A stretch of DNA of 64,000 nucleotides from assembly GCF_030272615.1 (NCBI RefSeq), contig NC_081413.1, positions 559,709,945-559,773,944 of the forward strand. Direction: 5' to 3'. The notes under the pieces are model-generated. The model worked only from the letters and a program-made list of their open reading frames with translations. It did not search any database and was not told where the DNA came from. This DNA comes from Cryptomeria japonica. Lineage: Eukaryota; Streptophyta; Pinopsida; Cupressales; Cupressaceae. Positions 59,000-64,000 of the stretch are shown here, one piece after another; positions within the stretch are counted from its first letter, which is position 1; every line of letters starts with the position of its first letter. The position numbers and the translations under genes are program-made.

Positions 59000-59270
59000 G
59001 GGAAGGCATGTTTGCGTTGGTGCCAGGTGCATCTGGGTAGGTTAGGTGCGTCTGTGTCGAATTTAAATGCATCTATGGTTGGAAAAGCATCTATGACAAA
59101 TGCGAGCACGTTTGTCAAATTCAGGCGTGTCTATGCAGGGCAGACACATCTATGCAGAACAGAGGCACGTCTGTGTGTTTCAGGCACGCTTGTGAAATGC
59201 ACAAATGTCTGTGAAGTATGTAAGCACGTTTGTGTCATGAATGCACATTTATGTCCTGTCGATTTGATAA
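59000..59270. repeat. Degenerate minisatellite with GCACGTCTGTG core
   Basis: About twelve spaced variants occur, such as 'ggtgcatctgggt', 'ggcgtgtctatgc', 'ggcacgtctgtgtg', 'ggcacgcttgtgaa' and 'agcacgtttgtgtc', at roughly 20-25-base spacing. It is in the same place, between PPT and antisense PMD gene, as the unrelated array of copy A (10450-10830). A 105-residue plus-strand frame over it (58961-59278) is repeat-encoded. Confidence 0.75.
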
Positions 59271-59715
59271 GCTACTGAGAGGATACACTCAAACATGTCT
59301 TTTACGGAAGACTAGGATAACAGATAGAGATAGGATTGACAATTCTATGATAGAACATATGTTTCCAATTAGGAAACTACTCAAGAGGATACACTCAAGC
59401 AGAGGCCCTAGGATAGGATAGAGCGAGGCACTTTGTGATGAACAAGGAGTACCATATAAATTGATAATTCTGTGATAGAACATACATTGTCAATTGATTA
59501 GGCTGAAATTGATAGTTCTGTGATAAAACATACGTTGTCAATTGGATAAACTACTTAAGAGGATACACTCAAGTAGATGCCCTAAAAGATAAGATGAAAG
59601 AAGCACTTTATGATGAACATGGAGTACTACAAGGATAGAGTGCCATATGATAGATATAAGCACTAGGATAAAAAAGTAGCACTTTGTGATGAACATGGAA
59701 TACTACTAGGATTGA
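59270..59715. repeat. Irregular tandem repeat, ~100-180-base units
   Basis: The phrase 'aaactactcaagaggatacactcaa' occurs three times (about 59271, 59373, 59547), 'gataattctgtgatagaacata' three to four times, and 'cactttgtgatgaacaaggagtac' three times (about 59430, 59606, 59677). The units are shuffled instead of strictly periodic. This lies directly upstream of the PMD gene, on its 5' side. Confidence 0.75.
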
Positions 59716-59799
59716 CACAGTTGATTTGCTTGACTGCAGGAGGACCTACCTAAGCTGGAGTCACGAGAGAGATTCCCTTCAACTCATGGATTATGAACA

Positions 59800-61620
59800 T
59801 AGTTGACATTAGAGGATAGAGCAGTAGTTGAGGCCATGGGCTTACGATACATTATGTATATGTCTGCGTTTCAGGTGAACACGGGGTTGCTGACTGCATT
59901 AGCTGAGAGATGGCACTCAGAGACATGCACGTCTCATTTTTTGATGGGTGAGATGATAGTCACCTTAGAGGATGTGTACAAGATACTACAAATATTGATC
60001 GATGGGGAGTTGGTTCCTTACGATCGAGAGGGAGATCGAGAGGCATTGAGACGAGTGTTCCAGGATTCAGGACTGGAGATGAGGGCAGGACATGTGGCTT
60101 GGGACACCATGACAGCTACAGGATTGGCTCTACTAGTGGTGCTGGCAGGAGTTATCATGGGTTCCTCTGTCCAGACAAGGCGACATGAGGGTTGGCTGTG
60201 GGATGGGGGAGGACTCTAGAGACATTGGTGATTGAGCACACCAAGTTTGCATGGGGGCCATGTCTGCTAGCACACTTGTATTATGAGCTGCATCAGTTTG
60301 TGTATCATGGATCAATAGGATTGGGGTGTGGAGTGATATTGTTGTAGGTATGAGCATATGAGCATCTTCCAGTGACATGACAAATACACTTTAGAGGTAG
60401 GGGACATGGGCGCAATTATGTACATTTGTATGATATGATTACTTCTCATCCACAGATTGGGAGGCTAGAGTATTGGCACCAAGTGATCAATGAGGTAGAC
60501 AGTGTGGTATGGAGGCCTTACCTAGATTTTGAGGAGTGGGAGGATGATGTAGTGGAGTTGACATATGTGTTTAGGAGTAGGTATTTGATTGGGAGGACAC
60601 CATATGTTATTGAGAAACAGTTGATTGACAGAGTATGCATGCAGTTTGGTAGGATACAATAGGTGCCACGTGGATCAGGGATGTATGTGTGAATAGTGAG
60701 AGATCAGGCTCATTTAGGTCCATTACTTTCTTATGATCAGGCAGTGACACAGATGCATGAGATGGTTCCCATGCCTTGGGATATTTGGGCAGATGTGGAG
60801 GATGTAGGGATGGATCCCGAGTACAGTTCATATTGGGCAGAGCATCCGTTTCCATGACTGACAGATCCAGGGGAGTCGATAGAGGGTGATGGTGGGGATG
60901 GTGGAGATGATAGTGGGGATGGTGGAGGTAGAGGCTGACGACGAAGGCAAGGTGCAGTAGCAGAGAGGAGAGTGGCTTAGAGGAGAGATGGAGGAGAGGA
61001 GAGGCAGGCTCATGTAGTCAGGGGTAGAGGTGGATTGCCTTTATAGGTGCTAGAAGCACAGGTTCCTAGACAAGTATAGGGATAGGGATAGGGACAACCA
61101 CAGGAGCAGCCTCAAGGACAGGGGGAGGAGGGAGGAGAGGAGGAGGATGGGATACTATCCTTGAGAGAGATCTACCAGGGACAGGAAGATGAGATTCATG
61201 ACCTAGAGAGGGATGGGGCTAGGCTTAGGAGACAGCTGAGGGGCACTGAGCGGGAGAGAGATCAAGCTATTTAGTGCTACATGGAGGATGAGACAATACT
61301 AAGGGTAGACATGTAGGCAACCAAGGACACAGGGATAGATATGCATATGTTATAAGGACAAGGGAGGAGATAGCCTACTGGAGAGACCTATATTATGGAG
61401 TTTTTCCACCAGATTAGCGGGTTAGGAGCTTCCGGAGACCATCATGGACTACAACGACCACTTGAGGGAGAGATAAGAGACATGAGTCTAGTGGTGAGGT
61501 CATGGGTCCTCCACCACCACCAGACAAAGGGGGCAAGAGAGATGATCCTGGGGCAGGGACTTCCAGGGCTCAGACTCTGTCAAGGCTAGCTAGCTCCGAG
61601 GGAGGGAGTTCATCATAGCC
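59800..61620 (+). pseudogene. Plant mobile domain (PMD) gene, antisense in Tat-like copy B
   Basis: The first frame (59803-60219) is a clear PMD N-terminus: MGLRYIMYMSAFQVNTGLL, then ALAERWHSETCTSHFLMGEM, then VTLEDVYKILQILIDGELV. After a frameshift it continues to about 60420 (HTKFAWGPCLLAHLYYELHQ), then 60426-60662 holds EYWHQVINEVDSVVWRPYLD type sequence and ends FGRIQ at a stop. Beyond that, 60663-61620 gives a decayed Gly/Asp-rich and Arg-rich linker, then a coiled coil (LREIYQGQEDEIHDLERDGARLR). PMD proteins act in the plant nucleus, some in silencing. The coding strand is opposite to the gypsy polyprotein. Several stops suggest it is no longer functional. Confidence 0.85.
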
Positions 61621-61624
61621 TTAG

Positions 61625-63290
61625 AGGGCTCACTATGTATCAATTTTTGTACCATTTTTGTATGATGATGTAGACACCTTCGGGTGATTGTGTAGCCATA
61701 TGTATTTTGACATCATTGTATCATGACACTTATGATTTTTGAGATATATATATGAGATGATTCATCCTTGTGGCAACTATAAGCATGTATACCTATGTAA
61801 TGGTTCTATATGTTTTATGATGATGATTTTATATGATGCTTATGATATGGATGCAAATATGTACATGATGAAATGCAATATTTTTTGTTCTTTTTTGTTT
61901 TTATATGTTATGCAAATGTGAATGTATGAAATGCAGATAAATATGATAATGCAAATAACTATTTACATGATGAGAATGTAAAATGTGCTAACAGGTGTTG
62001 TGTGTAGGATATGGTACAATTGTGATATCTATATGTATGAAATGCTAATATGTGGTAATGCAGGTGCAAACTACATGAAATGCAGATATTTTTGGCATGT
62101 CATTACACTCAGTCATGTGATAATAAGTTATATGGACTCAAGAAGGACAATGGAGGTCAATCAAGAAAGGGGGATGAAAGGTAGATGATATGGAAGTGAA
62201 AGAGCTTCTTGTTCTTTATCATCATTGAGCTTTATTATGGCAAATGGGTTATGACAATCCAGATATAGGTTCAACCCAAAAAGTCATTGTACCTATTTGC
62301 ATGGAGATTAGACAATCACAAACAAGGAATGCCCTAGTTCACACTAGACTCACAGTGTCCTCATATCATTGGACAATTCATAGCATTACTAAGAGACAAT
62401 CCATAGACAACACAAAAATAGGAGAACATATCCCATCCTCGCCTTTCTAGTCAAAGACATCCTGGAGATAGAATCTCTAGTTAGAGACACCCTAGAAAAG
62501 CTAAAAGACATGTCACCAAAAGATAGAATCAAAAGAAAGCCAAGACTCAACACCAACATCCATTGTAGTCCTCAAGTTTAGTGTCTCTTCTCACTTGTAT
62601 AAGTCTATTTGATTGTGGTCACAATGTTTTCGTTCACAAAAGGATAAATAGCACTAAACCATAATGTTGTCCGAGTCTGTTAAAATAGTTGATTTGTTGA
62701 AGCCCATTGCTGCTTGTGTCTCATCTGAAATTGACTGAATCCATGAAACTGATACTTTATTGCAGAGAAGATGAAACTTTATTATAGATCTGTGATGCAA
62801 GTGTTGCTTTATTATGGATTGTGCACGGATAGACTGAAGAAAGTTGGAAGAAATTGTACTCCTTAGAACATGTGATGCTCTTAGTTCCACACCTATCCCT
62901 AGACTTAGGATTTGCCTTAGCCACAGATAGGAGCTGATTTATTATGGATGAAAAGGGCTGAAGGGGGGTTTATTATGAATGGCGAACCAATCTTAGGTAG
63001 ATCAATAACAAGCCATGATGGGAATGGGTAAGTTTAATGGACAGACTGTGAGTGTGTGCAAAAGTAAAAGGATGAGATTGAATCTTGAAGGAGGGAGGAG
63101 CAATATCTCTACACATGGCATCGGTAACCTGATTTTCACCATGGTACTTTCCCAAGGCACCACCGAAGTGGTTTTCATCGTTGGACGAAGTTATTTCTCT
63201 TTACTTTATTTTTTTATTTTTTTGATTATTTTTTTGTGTTTTTGATAACTTTTTTAATTTTTTTGTATTTTTGACATTAGAATATTCTGA
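61625..63290. other. Non-coding spacer between antisense PMD gene and integrase
   Basis: About 1.7 kb. Bases 61640-62130 are rich in 'tatgatgatg', 'tatgaaatgca' and 'tgatgcttatgatatgg' phrases with a drifting repeat character. Bases 62640-62980 contain spaced 'ctttattatgga' / 'tttattatgaat' phrases, about five copies, another diffuse repeat. Bases 63195-63275 are T-rich. Short frames here have no motifs. This would be where transcripts of pol and PMD converge. Confidence 0.5.
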
Positions 63291-63294
63291 AGAT

Positions 63295-63999
63295 CTACGT
63301 GTAAAATTTGCGAAGGTGCATGTTGTTGATAGGATCTTTCAAAGGTTCTCTTTCTGGTGTCAAAAGCTGATATGCACCTGATCCGTAGACTGCTGTGATG
63401 ATGTAAGGATCAAGCCAATTCAGTTCAAACTTGCCCTTCTTCTCTCTGTCTTGTTGATTTTTAATATTTTCCTTGAGAACTAAGTCACCTACCTCAAATA
63501 GATGAGGCTCAACCTTATGATTGTAACTGTGACTCATTCTTTGTTGATAAGCCTTGAAGTGATTAAAAGTAATTTGTCTTTGTTCATCCAATAGTTCTAG
63601 TTCTTGTAAGCGAGAGACCCTGTAGTCTTCATCACTGATAATGTTGTACAAAGAGACTTGCAAAGATGGTAACTTGACCTCAATAGGCAAGATAGCTTCG
63701 ATGCCATAGACAAGTGAATAAGGTGTGGCTCCTGTAGGTGTGCGATCACTTGTGGGATAATCCCAAAGTGCGGGATTAAGTTGGATATGCCAATTTTGGC
63801 CAGCGTCATCGATTGCCTTTTTGAGGATTTTAAGAATGGTTTTATTAGACGCCTCATCTTGACCATTACCTTGGGGGTAGTATGGAGTGGAGAAATGATG
63901 GGTAATATGGAAGCGATCACAAAGTTCATGAACATCCTGGTTCTTGAAGGGACGTCCGTTATCTGTGATGATGGAAAGACGAATAACGTACCAACAAAT
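63295..63999 (-). CDS. Ty3/gypsy integrase, C-terminal part (partial, open at window edge)
   Basis: An uninterrupted frame of 234 codons enters from the window edge. It shows SIITDNGRPF (second catalytic Asp), then FSTPYYPQGNGQDEASNKT, whose Glu lies 35 residues after that Asp, completing a DD35E site. ALWDYPTSDRTPTGATPYSL and YGIEAILPIEVKLPS follow. The tail has EVGDLVLKENIKNQQ and KGKFELNWLDPYIITAV, the GPF-like C-terminal module, and ends LRKFYT. The GQ-x-EASNK form is typical of the Tat/Athila side of gypsy. The real start is outside; the annotated Met at 63690 is internal. No stops occur, so this may be a fairly young copy. Confidence 0.93.
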   Translation of the reverse strand: MCWYVIRLSIITDNGRPFKNQDVHELCDRFHITHHFSTPYYPQGNGQDEASNKTILKILKKAIDDAGQNWHIQLNPALWDYPTSDRTPTGATPYSLVYGIEAILPIEVKLPSLQVSLYNIISDEDYRVSRLQELELLDEQRQITFNHFKAYQQRMSHSYNHKVEPHLFEVGDLVLKENIKNQQDREKKGKFELNWLDPYIITAVYGSGAYQLLTPEREPLKDPINNMHLRKFYT

Positions 64000-64000
64000 G

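Larger units (their letters stand above)
56218..64000 (-). mobile_element. Tat-like Ty3/gypsy element, copy B (runs off the window)
   Basis: Reading the minus strand from the window edge: integrase C-terminal half (63999-63295), long non-coding spacer, an antisense PMD gene (59800-61620), tandem-repeat zone (59000-59720), polypurine tract (57005-57017) and 3' LTR (56218-57004). A solo LTR (57502-58969) interrupts it. The order int - antisense ORF - repeats - PPT - LTR is that of Tat-group elements with extra ORFs. RT, gag and the 5' LTR lie beyond base 64000. Confidence 0.82.

Noticed and set aside
58961-59278. 105-residue plus-strand frame rich in Cys and Val
   Set aside because: Lies over the GCACGTCTGTG minisatellite and has no motif.
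63597-63935. 112-residue minus-strand frame overlapping the gypsy integrase
   Set aside because: Alternative-frame shadow; the integrase frame is open through the same bases and carries the catalytic motifs.

Overview
This window looks like intergenic DNA from a large, repeat-rich plant nuclear genome. No single-copy host gene, tRNA, rRNA or prokaryotic feature could be supported. Every recognisable protein belongs to a plant retrotransposon: Ty1/copia, Ty3/gypsy of the Tat type, or LINEs whose ORF2 ends in an RNase H domain. Dense nesting, very long LTRs, solo LTRs and heavy decay suggest a gymnosperm, perhaps a conifer. That organism call is inference.

Layout, left part. A 5'-truncated minus-strand LINE (1 to about 1887) abuts a plus-strand gypsy tail: a degenerate AGCGCT array, a polypurine tract and a 1.5-kb LTR (4479-5995). 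Next come remains of a minus-strand copia-like element with a coiled-coil, four-zinc-knuckle gag-like protein and tRNA-Met primer site (5996-8906). A minus-strand Tat-like LTR and internal region (8907-12039) carries a decayed plant mobile domain (PMD) gene on the opposite strand. A complete but inactivated copia element (12040-19518) follows, with both LTRs, PBS, PPT, gag, protease, integrase, RT and RNase H.

Middle part. An unassigned stretch (19524-22446) is followed by a 4.5-kb solo LTR with a 5-bp target duplication (22452-26959). Then come a 986-bp element with about 34-bp terminal inverted repeats (27196-28181), a solo copia LTR of the same family as the complete element (29054-30539), further LTR fragments, a small minisatellite and unassigned sequence to about 34340.

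Right part. An extremely AT-rich repeat family (34340-56217, in direct and inverted copies) has taken three LINE insertions. Each has its own perfect target duplication, of 15, 19 and 11 bp. A 1.8-kb polypyrimidine tract lies among them. From 56218 to the window end is a minus-strand Tat-like gypsy element: LTR, PPT, a minisatellite zone, an antisense PMD gene and an open integrase reading frame running off the edge. It is interrupted by a solo gypsy LTR with a perfect 5-bp target duplication (57502-58969).

The most notable features are the two independent gypsy copies with an antisense PMD gene between integrase and 3' LTR, and the unrelated short tandem arrays at the corresponding place in several copies. 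Others are the AT-rich module family that collected three LINEs, and the nested insertion order that can be read from target duplications. All calls were made by eye from sequence and translation; no database search was run.
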